From positions 1 through 64,000 of the forward strand of contig JAEWIL010000203.1 of the NCBI GenBank assembly GCA_023387085.1: a DNA stretch of 64,000 nucleotides. Direction: 5' to 3'. The position numbers and the translations under genes are program-made. This document shows, piece after piece, positions 34,299 through 43,535 of this stretch. The DNA is from Pseudomonadota bacterium. GTDB taxonomy: Bacteria > Pseudomonadota > Alphaproteobacteria > Sphingomonadales > Sphingomonadaceae. Position 1 is the stretch's first letter; each line of letters begins with the position of its first letter. Under the pieces are notes generated by a model that worked only from the letters and a program-made list of their open reading frames with translations, was not told the DNA's origin and made no database searches.

Positions 34299-35345
34299 AT
34301 GACCGAAGACGTTCTCATCTCGACCGACGGCCGTATCGGCCGCCTGTCGCTCAATCGCCCCAAGGCGATCCACGCGCTCAACCTGCCGATGTGCCAGACG
34401 ATGATCGCGGCGCTCGTCAAATGGCGCGAGGACGATGCCGTCGAGGCGGTCGTCATCGACCACAGCGAGGGCCGCGGCTTCTGCGCCGGCGGCGATATCC
34501 GCATGCTCGCCGAGAGCGGCGCAAAGGATGGCAAGGAAGCGCGTCAGTTCTTCCACACCGAATATCGCCTCAATCACCTGCTCTTCACCTATGCCAAGCC
34601 CGTCGTCGCTTTCATGGACGGCATCACCATGGGCGGCGGCGTGGGAATCTCGCAGCCGGCGAAATATCGCGTCGCGACCGAAAACACCCGCTTCGCGATG
34701 CCCGAAACGGGGATCGGCCTGTTCCCCGACGTTGGCGGCGGCTGGTATCTGCCGCGGCTCGAGGGCCGTGTTGGCGTGTTCCTCGCGCTCACCGGGGCGC
34801 GGCTCGACGGGGCGGAATGCTTGGCGCTTGGTCTCGCGACCCATTATCTGCCGGCGGAGAAACTCTCCGAGGCAAAAGCGCGCATCGCGCAGCACCCCGA
34901 CCGCATCGGCGGCATCCTGGGCGAGCTGTCGGTCACCGCGCCGCCGGCCGGGATCATCCAGCATCTCGACCGGATCAACCGGCTGTTCGCCAGCGACACC
35001 TATGAGGACATCCTCGCCGCGCTCGAAGCCGATGGTGGCGAATGGGCGGTTAAGGAATTGGCGACGCTCCACGGCAAATCGCCGCAGACCTGCAAGGTCG
35101 CCCTTCGCCAGCTCAAGGAGGGCGCCGAAATGCACGATTTTACGGCGCAGATGACGCAGGAATATGCGATCGGCAGCCGCGTCGTCGCCATGCATGATTT
35201 CATCGAGGGCGTTCGCGCGCTGATCGTCGACAAGGACAACAGCCCGAAATGGGATCCGCCGACCCCCGAAGCCGTCACCGACGACTGGATCGACGCGATC
35301 TTCGCGCCGTTGCCCGAAAACGAGAAATGGACCCCGCTAAGCTGA
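34299..35345 (+). CDS. 3-hydroxyisobutyryl-CoA hydrolase
   Basis: 348-residue crotonase-fold thioesterase that releases 3-hydroxyisobutyrate from its CoA ester and so commits valine carbon to the mmsB/mmsA steps. The oxyanion-hole region is GRGFCAGGDIRMLAE (~57-71). The hydrolase-type GITMGGGVGIS (~108) and MPETGIGLFPDVGGGWYLPR (~131-150) carry the acidic residues that distinguish it from hydratases. The C-terminal extension of ~100 residues also fits. The ATG at 34299 follows a weak GAGAGGG ribosome site. Confidence 0.93.
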   Translation: MTEDVLISTDGRIGRLSLNRPKAIHALNLPMCQTMIAALVKWREDDAVEAVVIDHSEGRGFCAGGDIRMLAESGAKDGKEARQFFHTEYRLNHLLFTYAKPVVAFMDGITMGGGVGISQPAKYRVATENTRFAMPETGIGLFPDVGGGWYLPRLEGRVGVFLALTGARLDGAECLALGLATHYLPAEKLSEAKARIAQHPDRIGGILGELSVTAPPAGIIQHLDRINRLFASDTYEDILAALEADGGEWAVKELATLHGKSPQTCKVALRQLKEGAEMHDFTAQMTQEYAIGSRVVAMHDFIEGVRALIVDKDNSPKWDPPTPEAVTDDWIDAIFAPLPENEKWTPLS

Positions 35346-35360
35346 CCTAGCCATCAACCT

Positions 35361-35439
35361 TCGTCACCCCGGACTTGACCCGGGGTCCATTGCGGCCTCG
35401 CAGAAAGCAAGGGATGCCGGATCAAGTCCGGCATGACGA
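35361..35439. repeat. Intergenic palindrome (GTCATcCCGGACttGatCCGG type), copy 1
   Basis: Two nested inverted repeats: ACCCCGGACTTGACCCGGGG at the left and GCCGGATCAAGTCCGGC at the right, framed by TCGTCA and TGACGA. A second, 75-base copy with the same frame lies at 53224-53298. It occupies nearly all of the gap between the hydrolase and enoyl-CoA hydratase genes. Confidence 0.78.
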
Positions 35440-35458
35440 ACATCCGGAGATGATCTGA

Positions 35459-36241
35459 ATGACTTATGAAACCCTCCTTGTCGAACAGCGCGGCGCAGTC
35501 ACGCTCGTGACGCTCAACCGCCCGCAGGCATTGAATGCCCTTAATTTCGGCGTGCTCGACGATCTCATCGCCGCCTTCGCTGCCTTCGAGGCCGACGACA
35601 GTCAGCGCTGCGCCGTGCTCACCGGTTCGGGCGACAAGGCTTTTGCCGCCGGGGCGGACATCAAGGAAATGGCCGACAAGCCCGCCGCCGATTTCTACCT
35701 TGAGGATTTTTTCTCGAAATGGACGAGCGATTTCGTGAAAAAGGTCCGCAAGCCGTGGATCGCCGCGGTCAATGGCTTCGCCCTCGGCGGCGGCTGCGAA
35801 CTGGCGATGATGGCCGACTTCATCATCGCCTCGGACAAGGCGAAATTCGGCCAGCCCGAAATCAAGCTCGGCGTCGCGCCGGGCATGGGTGGATCGCAGC
35901 GCCTGACCCGCGCGATCGGCAAGGCGAAGGCGATGGAAATGTGCCTGACGGGCCGGATGATGGACGCGGCCGAGGCCGAACGTTCGGGCCTCGTCGCGCG
36001 CGTCGTCGAACATGCGAGCCTCGTCGATGAAGCGGTGAAAACCGCGACCACGATCGCGTCGATGCCGCCGATGGCGGCGATGGTGAACAAGGACATGGTC
36101 AACGCCGCGTTCGAAACCACGCTCGATCAGGGGCTGATCTACGAACGCCGCCTGTTCCAGATCCTCGCCGCGACCGAAGACAAGGCCGAAGGCATGGCCG
36201 CCTTTATCGAGAAGCGCGAAGGCGTGTGGAAGGGACGTTGA
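35459..36241 (+). CDS. Enoyl-CoA hydratase (crotonase family)
   Basis: 260-residue hydratase, here likely adding water to methacrylyl-CoA to form 3-hydroxyisobutyryl-CoA. Both catalytic Glu residues are visible: GGGCELAMM (~116) and [19 protein letters not shown] (~136). Oxyanion-hole block [13 protein letters not shown] (~62-74) is intact. The C-terminal helix ends [12 protein letters not shown]. One base separates its stop from mmsB. Could also serve short-chain beta-oxidation generally. Confidence 0.93.
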   Translation: MTYETLLVEQRGAVTLVTLNRPQALNALNFGVLDDLIAAFAAFEADDSQRCAVLTGSGDKAFAAGADIKEMADKPAADFYLEDFFSKWTSDFVKKVRKPWIAAVNGFALGGGCELAMMADFIIASDKAKFGQPEIKLGVAPGMGGSQRLTRAIGKAKAMEMCLTGRMMDAAEAERSGLVARVVEHASLVDEAVKTATTIASMPPMAAMVNKDMVNAAFETTLDQGLIYERRLFQILAATEDKAEGMAAFIEKREGVWKGR

Positions 36242-36242
36242 C

Positions 36243-37118
36243 ATGAAAATCGCATTCATCGGACTCGGCAATATGGGCGGCGGCATGGCCGCCAATCTCG
36301 CCAAGGCAGGCCATGAGGTTCGCGCCTTCGACCTCAGCGATGAGGCGCTCGCGCGCGCGGTCGCGGCGGGCTGCACGCGTGCCGCATCGGCCGCCGAAGC
36401 CGTGACCGGCGCCGAAGCTGTGGTGACGATGCTCCCGGCGGGCAAGCATGTCGCCTCGGTTTATGAAGCTGAGGTGTTTCCGAACGCGGCCCCCGGCACC
36501 TTGCTGCTCGACTGCTCGACGATCGACGTCGCGACCGCACGCGCCAATATCGAGGCCGCGACGGCCAAAGGCCTCGTGGCGGTCGACGCGCCGGTATCGG
36601 GCGGCATCGCGGCGGCGAATGCGGGCACGCTGACCTTCATGGTCGGCGGCACTGACGAAGGCTTTGCGCGCGCCGAACCGATCCTTGCCAAGATGGGCAA
36701 GGCGGTGATCCACGCCGGCGGCGCGGGCGCCGGACAAGGCGCGAAGATCTGCAACAACATGTTGCTCGGCGCCTCGATGATCGCGACGTGCGAGACGCTC
36801 GCGCTCGCGCAGAAGCTCGGGCTCGATCCGCAGACATTCTTCGACATCGCCTCGGTCAGCTCGGGCCAGTGCTGGTCGCTGACGAGCTATGCGCCGCTTC
36901 CCGGCGTCGGCCCGACGACGCCCGCCGACAATGATTACAAGGGCGGCTTCGCTGCCGCGCTGATGCTCAAGGATTTGCGTCTCGCGATGGAAGCGGCGGC
37001 AAGCGTCGACGCCGACGTCCCGATGGGATCGAAGGCGCGCGAGCTTTACGAAGCCTTTGTCGAGGCAGACAAGGACGGCCGCGACTTCTCGGCGATCATC
37101 AAGACGTTGCAGGGCTGA
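36243..37118 (+). CDS. mmsB: 3-hydroxyisobutyrate dehydrogenase
   Basis: 291-residue NAD-dependent beta-hydroxyacid dehydrogenase making methylmalonate semialdehyde. Rossmann loop IGLGNMGGGMAANL (~6-19), substrate loop DAPVSGGIAAANAGTLTFM (~117-135) and catalytic Lys in GQGAKICNNML (~167-177) are all present. Product feeds mmsA at the other end of the cluster. It directly follows the hydratase by one base. Confidence 0.95.
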   Translation: MKIAFIGLGNMGGGMAANLAKAGHEVRAFDLSDEALARAVAAGCTRAASAAEAVTGAEAVVTMLPAGKHVASVYEAEVFPNAAPGTLLLDCSTIDVATARANIEAATAKGLVAVDAPVSGGIAAANAGTLTFMVGGTDEGFARAEPILAKMGKAVIHAGGAGAGQGAKICNNMLLGASMIATCETLALAQKLGLDPQTFFDIASVSSGQCWSLTSYAPLPGVGPTTPADNDYKGGFAAALMLKDLRLAMEAAASVDADVPMGSKARELYEAFVEADKDGRDFSAIIKTLQG

Positions 37119-37133
37119 AGTCTCTCTAGTCCC

Positions 37134-37213
37134 GCTCGTGTCGAGCGAAGTCGAGACACCCATCGAGATGGCGCCAAGCCGAAGGGCATCTCGACTTCGC
37201 TCGATGCGAACGG
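37134..37213. repeat. Intergenic repeat TCGAGCGAAGTCGAGA, copy 1
   Basis: Perfect 16-bp arms TCGAGCGAAGTCGAGA (37141-37156) and TCTCGACTTCGCTCGA (37189-37204) with a 32-base loop containing CACCCATCGA. It lies between the convergent mmsB and a small minus-strand gene. A diverged copy of the same length is at 59024-59102. Confidence 0.8.
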
Positions 37214-37223
37214 AAATCGGGGT

Positions 37224-37463
37224 TCAGTAAAAGTCGGCCGTCTCGCCGCCATTCTGCCGCGTCGTGCGGTGCACTTGCGTCGGCGCCTTGCGCTCGCCGG
37301 TCCGCACCTCGATCCGCCCGTCCACCCGCCGCACCTCGACGGGCGCTACGACCCGCGCCCGCGCGACACCGACCGCGGTCGCCTGCGACTTGGGCATCGG
37401 CGCAGTCGCCGGGGCGCTCGCGGCGAGCAGCAGGGCGGCGGTCAGGGACATGGTGGCGTGCAT
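37224..37463 (-). CDS. Small exported hypothetical protein
   Basis: 79 residues with a plausible signal peptide (residues 1-21, hydrophobic core LTAALLLAAS, cleavage after ATA). The rest is basic and polar, with alternating Val/Arg (VEVRRVDGRIEVRTGERKAP). No family recognised. It stands alone on the minus strand between mmsB and the FadJ-type operon. No clear ribosome site, so expression is uncertain. Confidence 0.45.
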   Translation of the reverse strand: MHATMSLTAALLLAASAPATAPMPKSQATAVGVARARVVAPVEVRRVDGRIEVRTGERKAPTQVHRTTRQNGGETADFY

Positions 37464-37544
37464 GCTCTGCCCTGACGGCAGGTCCTGCCACTATTTTAAC
37501 CCTGAATCGCAATATTATCGCAGGACCGCAGGGCGTTTTCGGGC

Positions 37545-37583
37545 AAAAGAAAGGCCGCCTGCCCCACGCCGGGACAGGCGGCC
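37545..37583 (-). terminator. Rho-independent terminator of the 37.6-45.9 kb operon
   Basis: Stem GGCCGCCTG/CAGGCGGCC (37553-37561 with 37575-37583), extended by CCC/GGG after one mismatch around a 5-base loop. On the minus strand it is followed by TTTCTTTTGC, a U-rich tail. It lies 25 bases beyond the FadJ-type stop, at the end of the seven-gene operon. Confidence 0.85.
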
Positions 37584-37608
37584 GTCTTTTGGTAAGCGAA
37601 AGGGGGGC

Positions 37609-39642
37609 TTAGAAACCCGACTTCGCCTCCGCCTTTTCCTTGAGCAGCGGCGCGATCTCGAAGCCGTGCTTCTCCAGCGCGTTGACGATCTTGTCGGTGC
37701 CTTCGAGGCCCGCCCAGAACATCGGGCCGCCGCGATAGACCGGCCAGCCATAGCCATAGATCCACACGACATCGATGTCCGAAGCGCGCTGCGCCTTGCC
37801 CTCGGCCAGGATCAGTGCGCCTTCGTTGACCATCGGATAAAGCGTGCGCTCGATGATCTCCTGATCGGTGATCTCGCGCTTCTCGATTCCCGCCTTCTGG
37901 CGAAACTGTTCGATGATCTCGGCGACGCGGGGGCTTTCCGACGGATTGCGCTTCTCGTCATAGTCATAGAAGCCCGCCTGCTTCTTCTGGCCCCAGCGGC
38001 CTTCGGCGCACAGCGCGTCGCGGATGCTTTCGATGCGGTTCGGGTCGCGGTGCCAGCCGATGTCGACGCCGGCGAGGTCGCTCATCTGGAACGGTCCCAT
38101 CGGCATGCCGAAGTCGACATGCACCTTGTCGACCTGCGCCGGGGTCGCGCCCTCCATGAGCAGCTTCCTCGCCTCGACCTGGCGCGGCTTCAACATCCGG
38201 TTGCCGATGAAGCCGTCGCACACGCCCGCGACGACTGCGACCTTGCCGATCTTCTTGCCGATCGCCATCGCGGTCGCGAGCGCGTCGAGCGCGGTCTTCT
38301 CGCCGCGCACGACTTCGAGCAGCTTCATGACATTGGCGGGCGAGAAGAAATGCATGCCGAGCACGTCGCCCGGCCGGGTCGTCGCGGTCGCGATCTCGTC
38401 GATGTCGAGATAGCTGGTGTTCGACGCGAGGATCGCGCCGGGCTTGGCGATCGTGTCGAGCTTGCCGAAGATGTCCTTCTTGACGCTCATGTCCTCATAG
38501 ACCGCCTCGATGATCAGGTCGCAGTCCGCGAGGTCGTCGAGGTTCAGCGTCGGCGTCAGGAGACCCATCATCTGGTCGACCTGTTCGGGCTTGAAGCGGC
38601 CCTTGGCGGCGCTTGCGTCGTAATTCTTGCGGATCACCCCGACGCCGCGGTCGAGTGCCTCTTGCTGCATCTCGACGATCGTGACGGGGATGCCCTTTTG
38701 CAGGAAGTTCATCGAAATGCCGCCGCCCATCGTGCCGGCCCCGATGACGCCGACCTTCTTGATATCGCGCAGCTGCGTGTCCTTGGGCAGACCGTCGATT
38801 TTCGCGGCCTGCCGCTCTGCAAAGAAGATGTGACGCTGCGCCGCCGACTGGCTGCCCATCATCAGCTTCATGAATTCCTGCCGCTCGAAGGCGAGCCCCT
38901 CGTCGAAGGGCAGGCGCGTCGCCGCCTCGACGCAGGCGAGGTTGGCGTAAGGCGCCTCGAACCCGCGCCAGCGCTTGGCGTTCGCGGTCTTGAGCTGTTC
39001 GATCACCGCGACGTCACCGAAGACGGCGCGTTCGCGCGTCGGGCGCGGACCGTCGGCGATCTTGGCGCGGGCAAAAGCGATCGCGTCGCCGGCCAGACTG
39101 TCTTCGCCTGCGAGTTCGTCGACAAGGCCGAGGTCCCTGGCCTTCGATGCGGGGAGCGGATCGCCCGACGAAACCATCGTCGCGGCGGCTTCGACCCCGA
39201 CGACGCGCGGCAGGCGCTGCGTGCCGCCCGCGCCGGGCAGCAGGCCCAGCTTCACCTCGGGCACGCCGAGCTTGGCCGAGGGAACGGCGACGCGATAATG
39301 GCACACCAGCGCCGTCTCGAGGCCGCCGCCGAGCGCGGTGCCGTGGATCGCCGCGACGACCGGCTTGGTCGCGGCCTCGATCATGTTGAGCACGGCGTTG
39401 AAGTCGGGGCCGCGCGGCGGCTTGCCGAACTCACTGATGTCGGCGCCGGCGATGAAGGTGCCGCCGTCGCAGCGCAGCACGATCGCCTTGACGCTGTCAT
39501 CGGCGAGCGCCGCTTCGAAATTGTTCTTCAGGCCTTCGCGGACGTGCCAGCTCAGCGCGTTGACCGGCGGGTTGTTGACGATGATGACAGCAACGTCGCC
39601 ATCCTTTTCCAGCGTGACGCTGACGGGGGTTTCATCGGACAT
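37609..39642 (-). CDS. Bifunctional enoyl-CoA hydratase / 3-hydroxyacyl-CoA dehydrogenase (FadJ/FadB-type)
   Basis: 677-residue fusion enzyme of beta-oxidation. Crotonase domain at ~1-190 with catalytic Glu residues in [10 protein letters not shown] (~108) and [15 protein letters not shown] (~128). The NAD-binding dehydrogenase starts near 296 ([17 protein letters not shown]) with the active-site [15 protein letters not shown] (~430-444). The C-terminal helical domain follows (~475-677). The order matches peroxisomal-type MFE1 and FadJ. Last gene of the operon; it would process the enoyl-CoA left by the kinase/dehydrogenase pair upstream. Confidence 0.93.
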   Translation of the reverse strand: MSDETPVSVTLEKDGDVAVIIVNNPPVNALSWHVREGLKNNFEAALADDSVKAIVLRCDGGTFIAGADISEFGKPPRGPDFNAVLNMIEAATKPVVAAIHGTALGGGLETALVCHYRVAVPSAKLGVPEVKLGLLPGAGGTQRLPRVVGVEAAATMVSSGDPLPASKARDLGLVDELAGEDSLAGDAIAFARAKIADGPRPTRERAVFGDVAVIEQLKTANAKRWRGFEAPYANLACVEAATRLPFDEGLAFERQEFMKLMMGSQSAAQRHIFFAERQAAKIDGLPKDTQLRDIKKVGVIGAGTMGGGISMNFLQKGIPVTIVEMQQEALDRGVGVIRKNYDASAAKGRFKPEQVDQMMGLLTPTLNLDDLADCDLIIEAVYEDMSVKKDIFGKLDTIAKPGAILASNTSYLDIDEIATATTRPGDVLGMHFFSPANVMKLLEVVRGEKTALDALATAMAIGKKIGKVAVVAGVCDGFIGNRMLKPRQVEARKLLMEGATPAQVDKVHVDFGMPMGPFQMSDLAGVDIGWHRDPNRIESIRDALCAEGRWGQKKQAGFYDYDEKRNPSESPRVAEIIEQFRQKAGIEKREITDQEIIERTLYPMVNEGALILAEGKAQRASDIDVVWIYGYGWPVYRGGPMFWAGLEGTDKIVNALEKHGFEIAPLLKEKAEAKSGF

Positions 39643-39672
39643 GGGAGAACTCCTTGGTCTGGCAAATTGAAC

Positions 39673-40875
39673 TCAGTCGTCGATTGCGGCGTGGATCAAG
39701 GTCTTGACCTCGCGCCGCACGGGATAGGTGGAGGAGGGCATCAGCTGGGTCATGAAGACCATGCAAATCTCTTCGACCGGATCGACGAAGAAGCCGGTCG
39801 AGAACATGCCGCCCCAATAAAAATCGCCCGCCGAACCCGGGATGCCCGCAGCAGCCGGGTCGAGCGTGACCGCGAAGCCGAGCCCAAAGCCGACCCCGGC
39901 ATTCTCGTCTTCGGAAAAGATGCCGACGCTGTGCTGCGTCAGGTCGCCGCCGCCGACCAGATGGTTCGATGTCATCAGCTCCAGCGTCTTGCGGCTGATA
40001 ATGCGCGTGCCGTCCAGCTTGCCGCCGCCAAGCAGCATCAGGCAGAAACGGTGATAATCCTGAAGCGTCGAGGCAAGCCCGCCGCCGCCGGAATGAAAGC
40101 TGCGGTCCTTCGCCCAGCGGCTGCGCGCGCCACTGTCGAAATCCTGCTTCTTGTCCTTGGGGTGAAAGGCATAGGCGTCGGTCAGCCGGTGCTGCTGGTC
40201 GGCGGGCACCTTGAAACCGGTATCGACCATGTCGAGCGGGCCGAATATCCGCTCCTTCAGGACCTGCGCAAACGGCTTGCCCTCGACGCGCTCGATCACC
40301 GCGCCGAGCACATCGGTCGCCATCGAATAATTCCAATGGGCACCGGGGTCGAACTGCAGCGGAATTTTCGCCAGATCGGCGATGAAACCGTCCATCGTGT
40401 AATCGGCGTCGAAATCGTCGATCCGCGCCTTGCGATAGGCGGCGTCGACCGGCGTGCGTTCCTGAAAGCCATAGGTCAGCCCCGCCGTATGGCGCAGCAG
40501 GTCGACGATGCGGATTGGCTGGAGCGGCGGGCGGGTCAGAAATGGTACATTGCCGCCGCCCGCGACGAAGACGCCGGTGTCCTTGAATTCGGGGCAATAT
40601 TTGACCAGTGGGTCCGACAGCGCAACCTTGCCCTCTTCGACCAGCATCATGAGCGCGACGCTGGTGATCGGCTTGGTCATGCTGGCGATGCGAAAGATCG
40701 CGTCGGGCTTCAGCGCCTCGCCCGGCCGCGCCTCGCCGATGACCGACTGGTGCGCGATCTCGCCACGCCGCGACACCAGCGTCGCCGCGTGCGGCAGGCG
40801 GCCGGTGTCGACATATTTGGCGGCGAGGAACGCCGGAATGCGGTCCAGCCGCGCGCTATCGAATCCGTGGCCCAT
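39673..40875 (-). CDS. Serine hydrolase of the class C beta-lactamase/esterase family
   Basis: 400-residue penicillin-binding-protein-like hydrolase without a signal peptide, so probably a cytoplasmic esterase or lactonase rather than a beta-lactamase. The nucleophile motif SxxK is SMTK in [15 protein letters not shown] (~62-76). The second motif is Y-S-M in [12 protein letters not shown] (~178-189). [12 protein letters not shown] (~126-137) is typical of EstB-like enzymes. It lies 10 bases after an SDR and 30 before the FadJ-type gene. Opening of gamma-lactones to 4-hydroxy acids is a reasonable, unproven role. Confidence 0.78.
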   Translation of the reverse strand: MGHGFDSARLDRIPAFLAAKYVDTGRLPHAATLVSRRGEIAHQSVIGEARPGEALKPDAIFRIASMTKPITSVALMMLVEEGKVALSDPLVKYCPEFKDTGVFVAGGGNVPFLTRPPLQPIRIVDLLRHTAGLTYGFQERTPVDAAYRKARIDDFDADYTMDGFIADLAKIPLQFDPGAHWNYSMATDVLGAVIERVEGKPFAQVLKERIFGPLDMVDTGFKVPADQQHRLTDAYAFHPKDKKQDFDSGARSRWAKDRSFHSGGGGLASTLQDYHRFCLMLLGGGKLDGTRIISRKTLELMTSNHLVGGGDLTQHSVGIFSEDENAGVGFGLGFAVTLDPAAAGIPGSAGDFYWGGMFSTGFFVDPVEEICMVFMTQLMPSSTYPVRREVKTLIHAAIDD

Positions 40876-40885
40876 ATCTATCCCA

Positions 40886-41692
40886 TCAATGCGAAGTCTG
40901 GCCGAGCAGCTGGCGCGTCACCGGATGCGAACTGGTCAGCCCGCCGTCGACCGCGATCGCCTGTCCGTTGACATAACTCGCCTGGTCGCTGGCGAGAAAC
41001 AGCGCGACATTGGCGAGCTCCTCGGGCTGCGCTGCGCGGCGCAGCGGGTTGAGCTGGCCGAGCTTGTGCGTGACCTCTTTCGCCTTGGCATAGTCGAAGG
41101 TCGGCTTAGTCATGCCCGTCTCGGTGAGGCCGGGGCAGATGGCATTGACGCGGACACCGCTCGTCGACAGTTGCTGCGCGGCGACCTTGGCAAGGTTGAT
41201 CACGCCCGCCTTCGATGCCGAATAAGCGCCCGGGCCGGCGCCCGAATTGATCCCAGCTACGCTCGCGGTCAGCACGATCGCGCCGCCGCGGCCCTGATCG
41301 ACCATCGCCTTGCCGGCATGTTTCACCATCAGCGCCGGTCCGATCAGATTGACGCGCAGCGTCTCGCCCCAGGCGGCGGGATCGAAGTCGAAGATGCCGC
41401 CCATGTCGCCGATGATCCCGGCGTTCGCAAAGGCGATGTCGAGTCCGCCGAAGCTGTCCTTGGCGGCCGCGACGAGCTTTGCGACATCGGCTTCGACGCC
41501 CGCATCGATTTCGAGCGCGACGGCCTCGCCATCGGCATCCTTCACCAGCTTTGCGGTCTCGTGCACCGCGGCGGTCTTGTCGCCGATGACCAGCTTGGCG
41601 CCCTCGGCGGCGAAGCGCAGCGCGCTCGCACGGCCGATGCCCGAACCGGCGCCGGTGATAATCGCGATCTTGCCGTCCAATGCGCCCATCAT
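40886..41692 (-). CDS. SDR-family oxidoreductase
   Basis: 268-residue classical short-chain dehydrogenase. Cofactor loop TGAGSGIG (~13-20), an acidic residue in VIGDKT (~36-41) favouring NAD, NAG (~91) and catalytic YSASK (~160) are visible. The ATGATG start overlaps the preceding SDR stop by 4 bases; the frame open beyond 41692 is a shadow. In the operon it may oxidise or reduce a hydroxy/keto-acyl-CoA. Substrate unknown. Confidence 0.85.
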   Translation of the reverse strand: MMGALDGKIAIITGAGSGIGRASALRFAAEGAKLVIGDKTAAVHETAKLVKDADGEAVALEIDAGVEADVAKLVAAAKDSFGGLDIAFANAGIIGDMGGIFDFDPAAWGETLRVNLIGPALMVKHAGKAMVDQGRGGAIVLTASVAGINSGAGPGAYSASKAGVINLAKVAAQQLSTSGVRVNAICPGLTETGMTKPTFDYAKAKEVTHKLGQLNPLRRAAQPEELANVALFLASDQASYVNGQAIAVDGGLTSSHPVTRQLLGQTSH

Positions 41693-42465
41693 GCGCCTCC
41701 CGATATCGTGGCACCGCCATCGCAGACGATGGTCTGGCCGGTGGTAAAAGCTCCCGCCTTGCTGGCGAGGAAGACCGCGGCGCCCGCGATCTCGTGCGGT
41801 TCGCCGATCCGCTTCAACGTCGAGGCAGCGGTCGAGCGGCGCAGATTCTCGGGATTTTCCCAAAGCGCGCGCGCCATGTCGGTGCGGATCAGGCCGGGCG
41901 CGATGCAATTGACGCGCACCCCGGCTTCGCCCAGCTCGACGGCATAGTTGCGCGCCATCTGCATGTCGGCGGCCTTCGAGATGCAATAGGCGCCGATGAT
42001 CGGCGATCCTTTCAGGCCGCCGATCGAACTGATGATGGTGATCGCGCCTTCGCCGCGCTCGACCATTTCGGGCGCGACCATCGTGATCAGCCAGTGGTTG
42101 GACAGGATATTATTGTCCATGATCTTGCGGAACTGGTCGTCGCTGATTCCGAGGCCGGGGCCGTAATAGGGGTTCGACGCCGCATTGCAGACGAGCGCGG
42201 TGATCTTGCCGAAGCTTTTGCGTGTCGTGTCGACGAGGGTCTGCAGATCCTCCTTCGACGAGATATTCGCCGGAACCGCGATCGCGGTGCCGTCGCCGAA
42301 CTGTGCATTGATCCCCGCCGCGGTTGCCTCGCAGGCATCGGCCTTGCGGCTCGAAATCACGACCTTCGCGCCCTGTTCGGCCATCGCTTCGGCGATCGCC
42401 TTGCCGATGCCGCGCGACGACCCGGTGATCAGCGCGATCTGCCCCGTCATGTCGAACAGGCTCAT
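41689..42465 (-). CDS. SDR-family oxidoreductase
   Basis: 258-residue classical short-chain dehydrogenase. TGSSRGIG (~12-19) with following Arg/Lys in [11 protein letters not shown] suggests NADP use. NAAS replaces the usual NNAG near 91, and the active site is YCISK (~158), with Cys between Tyr and Ile. [16 protein letters not shown] is typical of the human DHRS4-like group. Start at 42465 overlaps the kinase stop by 4 bases. A DHRS4/LvaD-like carbonyl reductase for a 4-keto acyl chain is one possibility. Confidence 0.85.
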   Translation of the reverse strand: MSLFDMTGQIALITGSSRGIGKAIAEAMAEQGAKVVISSRKADACEATAAGINAQFGDGTAIAVPANISSKEDLQTLVDTTRKSFGKITALVCNAASNPYYGPGLGISDDQFRKIMDNNILSNHWLITMVAPEMVERGEGAITIISSIGGLKGSPIIGAYCISKAADMQMARNYAVELGEAGVRVNCIAPGLIRTDMARALWENPENLRRSTAASTLKRIGEPHEIAGAAVFLASKAGAFTTGQTIVCDGGATISGGA

Positions 42466-43535
42466 GCGCCGGCTTTCTTTGCGAAGTCCCACGCCTTTTC
42501 GGCGAGCGGCAGAACGCGTTCGGACATTTCCTTCGCATGGCTCGACGAGGCGGTGCCGTCGATCACGCGCTTCTTGATCCCCTGCATGATCCCGGCGAGG
42601 CGGAAGAAATTATAGGCAAAATACCAGTTCATGTCGGGCACGCCGTCGCGTCCCGTGGCGGCGCAATAGCGTTCGACCACTTCGTCGAGCTCGGGAATGC
42701 CCAGCGCCTTGCGGTCGAGGTCGGCAACCCCCGAGCGCCCGCCGTTTTCGGTCACCCACGCCATTGCAACATAGGTGAAATCGGCAAGCGGATCGCCCAG
42801 CGTCGACAATTCCCAGTCGAGCACCGCGAGCACTTCGGGCCGGTCCTTGGCAAAGATCATATTGTCGATGCGGTAATCGCCATGGACGACGCTGGTCCGC
42901 GTCTGTTCGGGCAGCGTCGCGGGCAGCCAGGTGATCAGCCGCTCCATCTCGTCCATCGTCTCGGTCTCGGACAGCCTGTATTGCTTGGTCCAGCGATCGA
43001 CCTGCCGGCCGAAATAATTGCCGGGCTTGCCGAAATCCGAAAGCCCGGCCGCCTCGACATCGACGCTGTGCAACGCGGCGAGCGTGTCGATCATCGCATG
43101 ATAGGTCGCGCGGCGGTTCTCCGGCGTCGATTCCGGCATCGCGCCGTCCCAGATCGTCTGCCCGTCGACCATGCCCATAACATAGAACCAGCTGCCGATG
43201 ACCGAATCGTCGGTGCACAGGCCATATTGGCGTGCGACGGGAAAGCCCATTTTGTGCAGGCCCGCCTGCACCTTATATTCGCGGTCGACCGCGTGCGCCG
43301 AGGGCAGCAGCGGGCCGAAGGGCTTGCGGCGCAGCACATAATTGCCCGACGGCGCGCTGATCTTGTACGTCGGGTTCGATTGGCCGCCGGCGAACTTGCC
43401 CTGCGTCAACGGGCCTTCGAATCCCTCGACATTCGCTTCCATCCATGCGGTCAGCTTCGCTTCGTCCAGCAGGTCCGCGCCCTCGGGTGCGACCGTGCCG
43501 CTGAACAGCTTCTGCGCGTCCAACGCTGCGGTCAT
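42462..43535 (-). CDS. APH-fold phosphotransferase (ACAD10/11 kinase-domain / LvaA-like)
   Basis: 357-residue aminoglycoside-phosphotransferase-fold kinase. Lys in YVLRRKPFGPLLPSAHAVDREY (~67-88) would hold ATP; the catalytic loop is VVHGDYRIDNMIF (~214-226) and the metal motif LDWELSTLGDPLAD (~237-250). These are the blocks of the kinase domain fused to the dehydrogenase in mammalian ACAD10/11 and of LvaA, which phosphorylates 4-hydroxyvaleryl-CoA. Here it is a free-standing gene two places from its matching dehydrogenase. It is not an antibiotic-resistance gene. Overlaps ADH and SDR genes by 4 bases each. Confidence 0.88.
   Translation of the reverse strand: MTAALDAQKLFSGTVAPEGADLLDEAKLTAWMEANVEGFEGPLTQGKFAGGQSNPTYKISAPSGNYVLRRKPFGPLLPSAHAVDREYKVQAGLHKMGFPVARQYGLCTDDSVIGSWFYVMGMVDGQTIWDGAMPESTPENRRATYHAMIDTLAALHSVDVEAAGLSDFGKPGNYFGRQVDRWTKQYRLSETETMDEMERLITWLPATLPEQTRTSVVHGDYRIDNMIFAKDRPEVLAVLDWELSTLGDPLADFTYVAMAWVTENGGRSGVADLDRKALGIPELDEVVERYCAATGRDGVPDMNWYFAYNFFRLAGIMQGIKKRVIDGTASSSHAKEMSERVLPLAEKAWDFAKKAGA

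Noticed and set aside
39673..40875. Class C beta-lactamase (resistance)
   Set aside because: No signal peptide, Y-S-M instead of Y-A-N/Y-S-N, and it sits in a catabolic operon, so an esterase or lactonase is more likely.
37264..40971. Very long open frame antisense to the FadJ-type and serine hydrolase genes
   Set aside because: Arg/Asp/Ala-rich shadow with no recognisable domain; both minus-strand genes carry intact catalytic motifs.
42462..43535. Aminoglycoside resistance gene
   Set aside because: The APH fold is present, but sequence blocks and operon partners match the acyl-CoA-linked kinase subgroup.
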